Source: Todiramphus chloris collaris
Taxonomy: Eukaryota; Chordata; Aves; Coraciiformes; Alcedinidae
Length of the DNA: 64,000 nt
Assembly (NCBI GenBank): GCA_025345505.1
Contig: JANVCC010009742.1
Span: 2,688,202 to 2,752,201 of the forward strand
Direction: 5' to 3'
In this document: one piece after another, positions 45,462-54,618 of the stretch
Position numbering within the stretch: position 1 is the first letter of the stretch
Layout of the letters: each line of letters begins with the position of its first letter
Made by a program: the position numbers and the translations under genes
Notes under the pieces: model-generated
Database searches by the model: none
Told to the model about the DNA's origin: nothing
Seen by the model: only the letters and a program-made list of their open reading frames with translations

Positions 45462-46940
45462 TTAGCGCGTGGCCATGCGTGAGAACGACGACATGCGTTC
45501 CACCACGACGAGACGCGAGACTTCACCGCGCTGGAACGCTTTGAGGAAGCGGCGATAATCCTTGAAAACCACGCATCCGTTCGAATCGCCGCGCGGTCCC
45601 AGCATGTAGGTGTGGGCGAGCAGACCGTTGCGGCCGAAGGCATTGCGGCCGTCGACCGGTGTCAGGCGGATCGCCGCGACGCCGTGGAAAAGCTGTTCGC
45701 GCATGGTCAGATTATAGGTATGCGGCGGTGTCGGCCCGCGGTTCGACTCGCGCGTATAGCGGGGATTGTCCAGCATGTGTCCCATGCCGGAATGCGCTTC
45801 AAGCCGTTCGCCATTGGGCAGGTAAACCGTGCGCGCCGAGATGTCATAGACGGCGACACCGTTGCGCGACCCGCCGAATAGTGATCCGAACAGGCTCTTC
45901 GATCTGGGCATGGCTTCGATGGCTGCATCATCCGGCCGGATAGAAGCCATCTTCACGTCAGGCCGCTGTTTTGCCGGAGCGGTGGGGGCTGCAGGAGCGG
46001 TCCCGGCAGCCAGTTTCGGTCGCTTCGAAGGGAGGGGAACGTCAACCGTGTCCTGCGTATCATCGGAAGAGGCCGCGTCGTCCGGTGCCACGCTGGCGGT
46101 CTTTCTGTCCGGCGCTTCTTCCGGCACGGGCACGGCCACTTCAAGGTCCGGCGCGAGCGGCCCCATCATCGGGTTGCTCTCGGTTGCAGAGGGTGCGTAG
46201 CTGGCGAGGATCGGTATTTCCGGTTCGTGGCGGCGCTTGTCCACGAGATCAGGCTGGGCGTTGAACGGATTGTCCGATGCCGTGGCCAGGGCCGCGCCTG
46301 CGGCGGCGATCTCCAGTTTTTCCCGGTCGGGGGCGTTGGCGGGCAGCGGTATGGAACCAACCGGCCTGCTGTCGAGCGCCGGCGCGGATCTGCCATTTGC
46401 TGCCAGCGCCAGGGCGCTGTTCACTATTGCGGCGCGGATTGCGTTCTGCACCTCGGCGTCGATCGGTCCGGATGGCGTGTTGAGAAGCGCGGTGACGTCG
46501 GATTCGGACAATGGCGATGTCTCAAGCATCACCAGCGCGGATGCGGGCTCGGCGAAGGCATCGTCATGGCTGACCACGACGCGGTCGGCTTTATTGGCGT
46601 TTTTGGCGTCCATCGGTGCGCCGTGGGGTATACGATGCCGCAATTCGGGATTGAGTGCTGCGAGTGCGGCACTGCTTGGCCTGCGGACCTTCTGATTGTT
46701 CGGGTCGACAAGCGCGATGCTGTCAAGCGCATGGGAGCCATGGTGCAGCACCGCCGGGCTTGCACCCAAGGAAGCCACCATTTTCTGCGTCGTGCTCACG
46801 GTTGCCAGAACCCACACGGTGGCGGCAATGCCGACGCCGATGGCCAGCGCGCTGACAAGCGCACCGCGCGGTTTGCCCACGCGAAAGGCCGAAGGGTTAA
46901 AGGAACCAGCCTGCCTGAATGTATCGGTCGCGAACGCCAT
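45462..46940 (-). CDS. Membrane-anchored DUF2778 (tlde1-like) protein
   Basis: A 492-residue protein. One membrane helix lies near the N-terminus (LVSALAIGVGIAATVWVLATV). A long Ala/Pro/Asp-rich, probably disordered stalk spans about 50-345, with KRP and APA runs. The C-terminal domain (about 350-490) is DUF2778, related to L,D-transpeptidase-like tlde1 domains, with H443 in HTYMLGP and C456 in SNGC as likely catalytic residues. It should reach peptidoglycan from the inner membrane. No type VI secretion genes are near, so a wall-remodelling role is more likely than effector use. Confidence 0.78.
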   Translation of the reverse strand: MAFATDTFRQAGSFNPSAFRVGKPRGALVSALAIGVGIAATVWVLATVSTTQKMVASLGASPAVLHHGSHALDSIALVDPNNQKVRRPSSAALAALNPELRHRIPHGAPMDAKNANKADRVVVSHDDAFAEPASALVMLETSPLSESDVTALLNTPSGPIDAEVQNAIRAAIVNSALALAANGRSAPALDSRPVGSIPLPANAPDREKLEIAAAGAALATASDNPFNAQPDLVDKRRHEPEIPILASYAPSATESNPMMGPLAPDLEVAVPVPEEAPDRKTASVAPDDAASSDDTQDTVDVPLPSKRPKLAAGTAPAAPTAPAKQRPDVKMASIRPDDAAIEAMPRSKSLFGSLFGGSRNGVAVYDISARTVYLPNGERLEAHSGMGHMLDNPRYTRESNRGPTPPHTYNLTMREQLFHGVAAIRLTPVDGRNAFGRNGLLAHTYMLGPRGDSNGCVVFKDYRRFLKAFQRGEVSRLVVVERMSSFSRMATR

Positions 46941-47279
46941 CGTACTCTTTTTCCAAACGCTTACTCAAACCTGCGACTGCCCCAAAGGGGTCCGCCACGG
47001 CCAATACCAACCATCAGGCACGGAACACGCGTGTCTGGCGTCAATTGCCGACTGCCTGGGAGCATGAAGAATCTTGGTTACTAATTTCTTTATGTATCGG
47101 GGTCTTGTTGATCACGAATTGCCACAGTGCCGAAAAGAACATTGTTGATAATGCGCGTTTGGAACCATATCCGCGCGCTGCCCGCATCGATCGCGTCTTG
47201 CGCAAATGATGGCGGAGCCTATTAATGAAACCCTCGGGTTTCATCTTTCCTCAAAAGTTAATTTCGAGAGGACATATCC
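46941..47279. other. Divergent intergenic region before mctP
   Basis: About 339 bp between two divergent genes, holding both promoters. A tight palindrome GAAACCC-TC-GGGTTTC lies at 47227-47242, 38 bases upstream of the DUF3311 start, and could be a regulator site. I see no gene or RNA. Confidence 0.5.
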
Positions 47280-47477
47280 ATGGAAAACGGTTCAAAAAAG
47301 GCCATATTATGGCTACTTGCGATTCCCTACATCGGACTTCTCTGGGTTCCCTTCTATAATTCCCGCGAACCGGAGCTGCTCGGCTTCCCCTTTTTCTACT
47401 GGTATCAGCTGGCTTTTGTGCCGTTGACGGCTTTCGTGACGTGGATCGTCTACCGGAGTGTGCGCTATGACGACTAA
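47280..47477 (+). CDS. DUF3311 small membrane protein
   Basis: A 65-residue protein with two hydrophobic helices (AILWLLAIPYIGLLWVPFY and YWYQLAFVPLTAFVTWIVY). Proteins of this family accompany sodium:solute symporters, much as YhdT-type helpers do, and may help in their assembly. The stop overlaps the permease start by 11 bases, and GAGAGGA precedes the ATG. Confidence 0.85.
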   Translation: MENGSKKAILWLLAIPYIGLLWVPFYNSREPELLGFPFFYWYQLAFVPLTAFVTWIVYRSVRYDD

Positions 47478-48939
47478 TCTTGATCCGGTTGCCGTTTCGG
47501 TTTTTGTCTTCTTTTTCGCCCTTGTCACGGTGCTCGGATTCATTGCTTCCCGCTGGCGGGCGCCCAAGACCATGGCGCATATCGATGAATGGGGCTTGGG
47601 CGGCCGCAATTTCGGCACTTGGATCACCTGGTTTCTCGTCGGCGGCGATTTCTACACCGCCTATACGGTGATCGCGGTTCCGGCGCTGGTCTATGCGGTT
47701 GGCGCCTATGGCTTCTTTGCGCTGCCCTATACGATCATCGTCTATCCCTTTGTCTTCATGGTCATGCCGCTCCTGTGGAAACGGGCCAAGGACAATGGCT
47801 ACGTGACTGCCGGCGATGTGGTGTTCGGGCAATACGGCTCGCGCGGGCTGGAACTGGCGGTGGCGCTCACCGGCGTCATCGCAACCATGCCCTATATCGC
47901 GCTGCAGCTGGTCGGCATGGCTGCCGTGCTGCAGGCTCTGGGCTTGACGGGCGAGCTGCCGCTGGCGGTCGCCTTCGTCATCCTGGCGCTTTACACCTAT
48001 TCGGCGGGCCTGCGCGCGCCCGCGCTGATCGCCTTCGTCAAGGACATCATGATCTATATCGCTGTCATCGCCGCGGTGGCGCTGATCCCGTCGAAACTCG
48101 GCGGCTATGCCAATGTATTCGCCTCGGCGGATGCCGCCTTCAAGGCCAAGGGCTCGGGCAATCTGCTGCTCGGCGGCAACCAGTATGTGGCCTATGCGAC
48201 GCTGGCGCTCGGTTCGGCGCTGGCAGCCTTCATGTATCCGCATACACTGACCGGCATCTTTGCGTCGAACAGCGGCAACACCATCCGCAAGAATGCGGTG
48301 ATGCTGCCGGCCTATACGCTGCTCCTTGGTCTGCTTGCCCTGCTGGGCTATATGGGCCACGCCGCCCATCTCAACGTCTCCAGCCCGAACCAAGTGGTTC
48401 CGGCGCTGTTCCAGACCCTGTTCCCCAGCTGGTTCGCCGGTTTTGCCTTCGCCGCCATTGCCATCGGTGCGCTGGTTCCCGCCGCGGTCATGAGCATCGG
48501 CGCCTCCAACCTCTTCACCCGCAATTTCTGGAAGGCCTATGTCAATCCTCAGGTGACGGATGCGGGGGAGGCGAAGGTCGCCAAGGTGACGTCGCTGATC
48601 ATCAAGATCGGTGCGCTGCTGGTCATCGCCTTCCTGCCGACGCAGTTTGCATTGGACCTGCAGCTGCTCGGCGGCATCTGGATCCTGCAGACACTGCCGG
48701 CGCTGGTGTTCGGGCTCTACTCGAACTGGTTCCGTGCACCGGGCCTGCTGGCCGGATGGCTCGTCGGCTTCTGCGGCGGCACCTATCTGGTGTGGATCAA
48801 CGGCCTGAAACCGCTGCAGGCCATCAGCCTCGGCGGCGCACCGTTCACGGTCTATATCGGGCTGCTGGCGCTGGCTGCCAATGTTGTCGTGGCGGTGCTG
48901 GTCAATCTCGTCACGGTCCCGGCGAGAAAGCCTGCGTGA
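47467..48939 (+). CDS. mctP: Monocarboxylate permease of the sodium:solute symporter family
   Basis: Inner-membrane carrier of 490 residues with about thirteen helices, family SSS. The opening NLDPVAVSVFVFFFALVTVLGFIASRWR and the GLGGRNFGTWITWFLVGGDFYTAYT segment (key words GGRNFGTW, GGDFYTAY) match MctP of rhizobia, which takes up lactate, pyruvate, propionate and some amino acids. The overlap with DUF3311 makes a two-gene unit. In Sinorhizobium mctP is controlled by MctSR, which is not present in this window. Confidence 0.85.
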   Translation: MTTNLDPVAVSVFVFFFALVTVLGFIASRWRAPKTMAHIDEWGLGGRNFGTWITWFLVGGDFYTAYTVIAVPALVYAVGAYGFFALPYTIIVYPFVFMVMPLLWKRAKDNGYVTAGDVVFGQYGSRGLELAVALTGVIATMPYIALQLVGMAAVLQALGLTGELPLAVAFVILALYTYSAGLRAPALIAFVKDIMIYIAVIAAVALIPSKLGGYANVFASADAAFKAKGSGNLLLGGNQYVAYATLALGSALAAFMYPHTLTGIFASNSGNTIRKNAVMLPAYTLLLGLLALLGYMGHAAHLNVSSPNQVVPALFQTLFPSWFAGFAFAAIAIGALVPAAVMSIGASNLFTRNFWKAYVNPQVTDAGEAKVAKVTSLIIKIGALLVIAFLPTQFALDLQLLGGIWILQTLPALVFGLYSNWFRAPGLLAGWLVGFCGGTYLVWINGLKPLQAISLGGAPFTVYIGLLALAANVVVAVLVNLVTVPARKPA

Positions 48940-48963
48940 GGTAAAGAGCAGAATATACGGTGC

Positions 48964-49043
48964 GTGGTTCGACAAGCTCACCATGAGGGAAGCTTGTGGG
49001 CTGCAATCAAATCACCTCCCTCATGGTGAGCTTGTCGAACCAC
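48964..49043. repeat. Intergenic palindromic repeat, 27-bp perfect arms
   Basis: The arms at 48964-48990 and 49017-49043 are exact inverted copies around a 26-base loop. The arm begins GTGGTTCGACAAGC and ends CATGAGGGA. It sits between the mctP stop and the end of the DUF2267-like gene. Elements carrying TTCGACAAGCTCACCATGAG are met between genes in several alphaproteobacteria, so this is probably one copy of a dispersed family. It could also end transcripts from both sides. Confidence 0.85.
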
Positions 49044-49121
49044 AAGGGAATGGCCAAACGAAAACGCGCGCCAGGAGGCGCGCGTTTGACATGCTGGTTG
49101 TGAATGGCCGCGCCGTGCGTC

Positions 49122-49484
49122 TCAGACGAACTGGCTGAGGCCCGGGATCGAATTGACGACTTCGTCAACCACGTCGCTGCCGGCCTTTTCACGGGCAAAG
49201 GCAATGGTTTCCTTGGAAATGCCGGAGATTTCGCTCATGCCGAGGCCAGCGCCCATCAGCTTGGAGCCGAGGCCCATGACGCCGGGCATCAGGCCGGACA
49301 GGAAGCCGCCGCCGGAATTGGCATCGGCAATGGCCGCGTCCGCGCCGGGGATGCTGCTGATCAGGTCGGTTGCCTTGGCCGGGCCTTCCTTCTGCAGGAA
49401 AGCAAGGATGAGGCCAACGGCCTTCTTTGCCGTTTCCGGATCGGTGCCGACATTGGCGGTAATGCGCGCGATAAGTTCGTCCAT
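49122..49484 (-). CDS. DUF2267-like small protein
   Basis: A 120-residue protein. The N-terminal helical part (MDELIARITANVGTDPETAKKAV, key words DPETAKKAVG) is followed by a glycine/methionine-rich stretch (GGGFLSGLMPGVMGLGSKLMG) and a conserved end EVVNSIPGLSQFV. This is a recurrent Rhizobiales protein, which I assign to DUF2267 with some doubt. No signal peptide. Function unknown. Confidence 0.65.
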   Translation of the reverse strand: MDELIARITANVGTDPETAKKAVGLILAFLQKEGPAKATDLISSIPGADAAIADANSGGGFLSGLMPGVMGLGSKLMGAGLGMSEISGISKETIAFAREKAGSDVVDEVVNSIPGLSQFV

Positions 49485-49757
49485 GAGCCTAATCTCCCGT
49501 GTGTCATGAATTACGTTTACGTAATATGCGGATATCATCCGCCTTGCAAGCCACTGCGTCAATCTGGATCAGCCGGCATGACATTCTTCAGGCGGCGCCG
49601 CTTCCGTTGTGACACGGGAAGATGACACAAAAACGTCAGCAATTTCAGCGCCGCCTTGCAATCTTATGCATGAGTCCCGGCTGCAAGGCATTGTCCCCCG
49701 GGCATCCGGCCTTTATACCGGATGGCAGAAACACCACAGTGAAGAGGATCACCCCCC

Positions 49758-51293
49758 ATGGCCGCTGACGACAGTATCTTCCTTGGTGCGAGCCGCAAAC
49801 CGGATGACAGCTATCAGCAGGCCGAAGCGCTGCTGCTGAAATACGGCAACCGCCACGGCCTGATCACCGGCGCGACAGGGACGGGCAAGACCGTCTCGCT
49901 GCAGGTTCTGGCGGAAGGTTTTTCGCGTGCGGGCGTTCCGGTCTTCTGTGCCGACATCAAGGGCGATCTGTCGGGCATCGGCGCGAAGGGCGAGGAAAAG
50001 GATTTTCTCGTCAAGCGGGCGGCGGAGGTCAGGCTCGATCCCTATGCGCTCGAGGCGTCGCCGGTTATTTTCTGGGATATTTTCGGCGAACAGGGCCATC
50101 CGATCCGCGCCACCATTTCCGAAATGGGGCCGCTGCTGCTCTCGCGACTGATGAACCTCACCGAAGCGCAGGAAGGCGTGATGAACATCGCCTTCAAGAT
50201 CGCCGACGAAGAGGGGCTGCTGCTGCTCGACATGAAGGACCTGCAGGCTCTGCTGGTCAATATCGCCGAGCGTGCCGAGGAAATTTCCGCGCGTTACGGC
50301 AATGTTACCAAACCTTCCGTCGGCGCCATCCAGCGTTCCCTCCTGGTGCTTGAGCAGCAGGGCGGCACGAAATTCTTTGGCGAACCGGCGCTGCGCATCG
50401 CCGATATCATGCGCACCAGCACCAATGGCCGCGGCGTGGTCAGTGTGCTGGCCGCCGACAAGCTGATGATGAATCCGCGGCTTTATTCCACCTTCCTGCT
50501 CTGGCTCCTGTCGGAGCTGTTCGAGGAACTGCCTGAAATCGGCGATCCGGAAAAGCCACGCCTCGTCTTCTTCTTCGATGAAGCGCATCTTCTGTTCAAT
50601 GAGGCCCCGAAAGCCCTGCTCAACCGGGTGGAGCAGGTGGTGCGCCTCATCCGCTCCAAAGGGGTCGGGGTCTACTTCATTTCGCAGAATCCGCTGGATG
50701 TGCCGGAAACCGTTTTGGCCCAGCTCGGCAACCGCGTGCAGCATGCGCTGCGCGCCTATACGCCGCGCGAGCAGAATGCGGTGAAGACGGCGGCCGATAC
50801 CTTCCGCCCCAATCCGGATTTCAACACGTTCGCGGCAATCACCAACCTGTCCACCGGCGAAGCGTTGGTGTCGACCCTGGCGGAAAAAGGCGTGCCGTCC
50901 ATCGTGCAGCGCACGCTGATCCGCCCGCCCGCGGGACGCATCGGCCCGTTGACCGTTGACGAGCGGCAGAAGCTGATCAATGCCAGCCCGGTTGCCGGCC
51001 AGTATGACCAGATGATCGATCGCGAATCCGCCTATGAGGTCCTGCAGAAAAAGGCGGCGCAGGGACAGGCGGAAGCTGCAGCCACGAAGGAACAGGAAGC
51101 CGACAGCACCAGCGGCTGGCGCCTGCCGGATATTCTGGGCGGCGGCAGCAGCACGCCGGGCCCGCGCGGCGGTCAGCCCCGTGCCCGCCAGACGGTGGCG
51201 GAAGCGGCGATGAAATCGGTGGTCCGTTCGGTGGGCAGCTCGCTTGGCCGCGCGCTGGTGCGCGGCATCCTGGGAAGCCTGAGCAAACGCTAG
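49758..51293 (+). CDS. HerA-like ATPase, DUF853 (YjgR type)
   Basis: A 511-residue P-loop ATPase of the HerA/FtsK clan. Walker A GATGTGKTVS (about 38-47), then VPVFCADIKGDLSGIG, and Walker B LVFFFDEAHLLF near 270 are clear. The QNPLDVPETVLAQLGNRVQHALRA segment (key words QNPLDVP, RVQHALRA) is typical of DUF853. The C-terminus is a low-complexity linker and a short hydrophobic end. The family is close to DNA translocases but its job is unknown. GAGG precedes the ATG. Confidence 0.9.
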   Translation: MAADDSIFLGASRKPDDSYQQAEALLLKYGNRHGLITGATGTGKTVSLQVLAEGFSRAGVPVFCADIKGDLSGIGAKGEEKDFLVKRAAEVRLDPYALEASPVIFWDIFGEQGHPIRATISEMGPLLLSRLMNLTEAQEGVMNIAFKIADEEGLLLLDMKDLQALLVNIAERAEEISARYGNVTKPSVGAIQRSLLVLEQQGGTKFFGEPALRIADIMRTSTNGRGVVSVLAADKLMMNPRLYSTFLLWLLSELFEELPEIGDPEKPRLVFFFDEAHLLFNEAPKALLNRVEQVVRLIRSKGVGVYFISQNPLDVPETVLAQLGNRVQHALRAYTPREQNAVKTAADTFRPNPDFNTFAAITNLSTGEALVSTLAEKGVPSIVQRTLIRPPAGRIGPLTVDERQKLINASPVAGQYDQMIDRESAYEVLQKKAAQGQAEAAATKEQEADSTSGWRLPDILGGGSSTPGPRGGQPRARQTVAEAAMKSVVRSVGSSLGRALVRGILGSLSKR

Positions 51294-51322
51294 GGCTACG
51301 ACAGCGGACAAGGCGGGCGCCG

Positions 51323-52219
51323 ATGAACAGCACAGGCCAATCTTTTGCTCTGCCACGCCCCGTGTTGCGATTGATCGCCGCCATTCTCACCGCCGTGCTG
51401 GCCACGGCGGGAACCGCCCTTGCCAAAGACAGCGAAGCGGTGATCGGCGGGGTGCCGGTCCATGTGTGGGAACCGGACCAGCCGACGATTGCCCGCCAGC
51501 CGGTCATTTTCTTCTCGCACGGGTTCCACGGCTGTTCGACCCAATCGAAATTCCTGATGCGGGCCTTTGCCAAGGCGGGCTACATCGTCTTCGCGCCCAA
51601 TCATCACGATGCGACCTGCAACAATGGCGACCAGAGCATTCTCGACAAGCCGCAGGTTTCCCTGCGCAAGCCCCTGCGCTGGACGGAGGCCACGTTCAGG
51701 AACCGCGCCGATGATTTCAGCAAGGTGATTGCCGCCCTGAAGCGCGACCGGCAGTGGAACAGCCGGATCAACTGGAACGAGATGGGGCTCGCGGGGCATT
51801 CCCTCGGCGGCTATACCGTGCTGGGCATGAGCGGCGCCTGGCCCGGCTGGCGCATCGACGGTGTCAAGGCAACGCTCGCCCTGTCCCCCTATGTCGGTCC
51901 CTATCTGCACCGGGATTCACTGCGGCATCTCGAAGCCCCGGTCATGTACCAGGGCGGCACGCGCGATATTTTTGTGACCCCGAAAGTGAGGCGGCCGGGC
52001 GGCGGCTACGACCTGTCGAAGGGCCCGAAATATTACGTGGAATTCCTGGGTGCGGGTCATCTGACGTGGACCGATCTCGGCCTGTTCACCCGCACGCGCA
52101 TCAGTGAAGCCAGTGTCGCCTTCATGGATCGCTATGTCAGAGGCAAGACCGGCGATGCGCCGCTCAGCAGTCTTGCCGGGCGGTTCGGCGTGTCGGATTT
52201 TCGCTATGAACCCCGGTGA
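51323..52219 (+). CDS. Exported alpha/beta hydrolase
   Basis: A 298-residue exported hydrolase with a signal sequence ending near GTALA. It has the HGFHG oxyanion region (SHGFHGCSTQ) and the nucleophile elbow GHSLGG with its serine. The acid/histidine part falls in GTRDIF and GAGHLTW. It resembles platelet-activating-factor acetylhydrolase-like and dienelactone-hydrolase-like proteins. The start follows the DUF853 stop by 29 bases, so they may be co-transcribed. Substrate unknown. Confidence 0.82.
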   Translation: MNSTGQSFALPRPVLRLIAAILTAVLATAGTALAKDSEAVIGGVPVHVWEPDQPTIARQPVIFFSHGFHGCSTQSKFLMRAFAKAGYIVFAPNHHDATCNNGDQSILDKPQVSLRKPLRWTEATFRNRADDFSKVIAALKRDRQWNSRINWNEMGLAGHSLGGYTVLGMSGAWPGWRIDGVKATLALSPYVGPYLHRDSLRHLEAPVMYQGGTRDIFVTPKVRRPGGGYDLSKGPKYYVEFLGAGHLTWTDLGLFTRTRISEASVAFMDRYVRGKTGDAPLSSLAGRFGVSDFRYEPR

Positions 52220-52447
52220 TTCGGCGATGGGAATGCGGGTTTGGCGGTCTCACGAATTGTTTATCGCCCGGTGAACGGTGCAGGCATCCTTCAGGCAGTC
52301 TTTCTGTTGCGGGAGGGCAACAGTCCGCCACCCGCCTTGTTTGCGCCATATTGCCAACGGTCCGTTGCCACATTTTATGTGCGTTTAGAGCTGGTAAACC
52401 CGATCCATGCTATCTCACACTCCATCTCCCACCGCTAAATTGGTTCA

Positions 52448-53158
52448 ATGATGCAAAACATGATTTCCCGCCGCGGTTTCCTGACTGCATTGACCGCAAC
52501 AGCGGCCGTCGGCCTCGCCGGATGCGCCGCAATCCCGGATATGCCGGTTATCAAGGTTGACGACAATGGCCAGCCGCTCGCACCGCAGGCGGATGTCGAT
52601 CCGGCCTTTGGCTCCTATGAAGCCATGTATGCGGCGCGCGAGGATGACGGCTATCAGTTGCCCGCCATTCCGATCAAGAGGATGAACAAGCGCTATCTGC
52701 GTCAGGTCGTACAGGACCCGACCGGCGAACAGCCCGGCACCATCGTTGTCGATACCCAGAACAAGTTCCTCTATCTGGTGCGCGAAGGCGGTCAGGCGAT
52801 CCGTTACGGCGTCGGCATCGGCCGCGAAGGCTTTGCCTGGTCCGGCCGCGCTGTTATCCAGTGGAAGCGCCACTGGCCAACCTGGACTCCGCCGGATGAG
52901 ATGGTTGCCCGCCAGCCGGAGCTGGTGCAGTACAGCGCCCGCAATGGCGGCATGCAGCCCGGCCTGACCAATCCGCTCGGCGCTCGCGCCCTCTACATCT
53001 TCCAGAATGGCCAGGACACGCTTTATCGCCTGCACGGCTCGCCGGAATGGTGGTCCATCGGCAAGGCGGTTTCGTCGGGCTGCGTGCGCCTGATCAACCA
53101 GGACATTATCGATCTCTATGATCGCGTGCCGAACAAGACGCCGATCCTGGTGATGTAA
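52448..53158 (+). CDS. L,D-transpeptidase (YkuD)
   Basis: Cross-links or modifies peptidoglycan in the periplasm, 236 residues. The N-terminus combines an RRGFLTAL twin-arginine-like sequence with a lipobox LAGC, so it is probably an exported lipoprotein. The catalytic YkuD domain spans about 98-236 with HGSPEWW and the active-site SSGC(212)VRL. A second in-frame ATG at codon 5 (MISRRGF) could be the true start. A terminator follows the stop. Confidence 0.9.
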   Translation: MMQNMISRRGFLTALTATAAVGLAGCAAIPDMPVIKVDDNGQPLAPQADVDPAFGSYEAMYAAREDDGYQLPAIPIKRMNKRYLRQVVQDPTGEQPGTIVVDTQNKFLYLVREGGQAIRYGVGIGREGFAWSGRAVIQWKRHWPTWTPPDEMVARQPELVQYSARNGGMQPGLTNPLGARALYIFQNGQDTLYRLHGSPEWWSIGKAVSSGCVRLINQDIIDLYDRVPNKTPILVM

Positions 53159-53180
53159 TCTGTCGCCTTTGTCCACATGG

Positions 53181-53213
53181 AAGGCCGGTGACCTGGGGTT
53201 GCCGGCCTTTTTC
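53181..53213 (+). terminator. Rho-independent terminator of the L,D-transpeptidase gene
   Basis: AAGGCCGG (53181-53188) pairs with CCGGCCTT (53202-53209) and runs into TTTTTCTTT on the plus strand. Confidence 0.8.
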
Positions 53214-53541
53214 TTTGAGCCAAAAGAAAAGCAGACCCGGCAAGGGGTCCGCCAAGAAGCCGTATCCTGAGGGGAGCGGGGGGAAATGATACGGTGCGTT
53301 TTCTCACAACATTTGAAGTCCGGAACTGACAAACGGCTCAATGCTGCCGTGTCATAGTGGACAGGCGATAGTCCGATGCGCAATTCATCAAAAGTATGAG
53401 AAGCCGTGGTTTGACGCGGAAAAGTGCTGGTTATGGCGGTCCGTTTGTCGCAATTTGCCTTCCGCAGTGTCTGAACCATTGACCTTGCGGTCGAATAACC
53501 CTTCGATAGGGCGACCTATTCTCAGCGACGGAATCACTCTC
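53214..53541. other. Intergenic region upstream of the aminotransferase
   Basis: About 328 bp. The aminotransferase frame stays open through part of it, but the upstream residues do not look like the family and no ribosome site supports them. It should hold the promoter; I see no RNA element. Confidence 0.5.
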
Positions 53542-54420
53542 ATGGCAGTCAATACAGCAGCGCAATCAACCACCTGGACCTATGTCGACGGTGACTGGCA
53601 CGAGGGCAATGTGCCTCTGATCGGGCCGCGCAGCCACGCCATGTGGCTGGGTTCGACGGTTTTTGACGGCGGACGCTGGTTCGAGGGCGTCTCGCCCGAT
53701 CTTGACCGCCATTGCGCCCGGGTGAATGCCTCCGCCGCCGCGCTTGGTCTCCAGCCGACCATGAGCGCGGAAGACATTGCCGGTCTTGCCCGCGACGGGC
53801 TGAAAAAATTCGATGGACGGATCGCCGTCTATATCCGGCCGATGTACTGGGCCGAGCATGGCGGCTATATGGGTGTGCCCGCCGATCCCGCTTCAACCCG
53901 CTTCTGTCTCAGCCTGTACGAATCGCCGATGCAGGAGCCCACGGGTTTTTCCGTCACCGTTTCGCCCTTCCGCCGTCCGAGCTTCGAGACGATGCCGACC
54001 AATGCCAAGGCCGGTTGCCTCTACCCCAACAATGGCCGCGCCATTCTCGAAGCCAAATCCCGCGGTTTCGACAATGCGCTGGTGCTCGATATGCTCGGCA
54101 ATGTCGCTGAAACCGGCAGCTCGAACATTTTCATGGTCAAGGACGGGCACATTTTCACGCCCGCGCCCAATGGCACGTTCCTGTCCGGCATCACCCGCGC
54201 CCGCACGATCGACGTGCTGGCCGATTACGGTTTCCGCACGACGCAGGCGACCTTGACGGTGCAGGATTTCCTCAACGCCGACGAGATTTTCTCCACGGGG
54301 AACCATTCGAAGGTCGTGCCCGTTACCCGTATTGAAGGCCGCGACCTTCAGCCGGGTCCGATCACCAAGAAGGCGAGGGAGCTCTATTGGGAGTTCGCCC
54401 ACTCCACGCCGAAAATTTAA
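53542..54420 (+). CDS. Branched-chain amino acid aminotransferase-like protein
   Basis: PLP-dependent class IV aminotransferase of 292 residues. The opening WTYVDGDWHEGNVPLIGPRSHAMWLGSTVFDGGRWF (key words SHAMWLGSTVFDG) and the AKAGCLYPNNGRAILEAKSRGFDNAL segment carry the PLP lysine in NAKAG. The variant SHAMWL/STVFDG form suggests a branched-chain or D-amino acid type of substrate. Start at ATG 53542. It lies upstream of a structured element and sodB but has its own spacing. Confidence 0.87.
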   Translation: MAVNTAAQSTTWTYVDGDWHEGNVPLIGPRSHAMWLGSTVFDGGRWFEGVSPDLDRHCARVNASAAALGLQPTMSAEDIAGLARDGLKKFDGRIAVYIRPMYWAEHGGYMGVPADPASTRFCLSLYESPMQEPTGFSVTVSPFRRPSFETMPTNAKAGCLYPNNGRAILEAKSRGFDNALVLDMLGNVAETGSSNIFMVKDGHIFTPAPNGTFLSGITRARTIDVLADYGFRTTQATLTVQDFLNADEIFSTGNHSKVVPVTRIEGRDLQPGPITKKARELYWEFAHSTPKI

Positions 54421-54517
54421 CGCTGAAACCGGATCAAACCGAAATATTGATCCGTTCCGCATTGCCCCCGGGGAAATACGGACCGAGAGCCTTTCTCGCC
54501 ATCCGGAAACCCGAAAG

Positions 54518-54618
54518 GCCGGGTGAATTTGGTTCAAATCCAGCGGGGCTTGACTTCGCCCGATGGGTAAACATCGGTCTCGTCAACCCCCTCGACCTTG
54601 AACCAAATTCTTTCCGGC
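54518..54618. repeat. 101-nt nested palindrome upstream of sodB
   Basis: The outer arms GCCGG-gt-GAATTTGGTTCAA (54518-54537) pair with TTGAACCAAATTC-ttt-CCGGC (54598-54618). A middle stem GGGGcTTGAC (54545-54554) pairs with GTCAACCCC (54582-54590), and an inner hairpin CGATG/CATCG sits at 54561-54576. All three stems are nested. The rest of the 319-bp gap to sodB is featureless. No T-run follows, so it is not a simple terminator. It may be a mobile palindromic element or an RNA structure. Confidence 0.75.

Noticed and set aside
45462..46940. Type VI secretion effector gene
   Set aside because: Only the C-terminal domain relates to such effectors; there is no VgrG, Hcp, adaptor or immunity gene nearby.
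47251..48984. 577-codon open frame on the minus strand opposite mctP
   Set aside because: It is rich in Arg, Gln and His like other antisense frames of high-GC genes, has no family look, and mctP on the plus strand is clear.
54527..54550. tRNA T-arm-like sequence GGTTCAAATCC upstream of sodB
   Set aside because: The flanking bases do not give a five-pair T-stem and no acceptor or anticodon arm is found. The bases belong to the larger nested palindrome.
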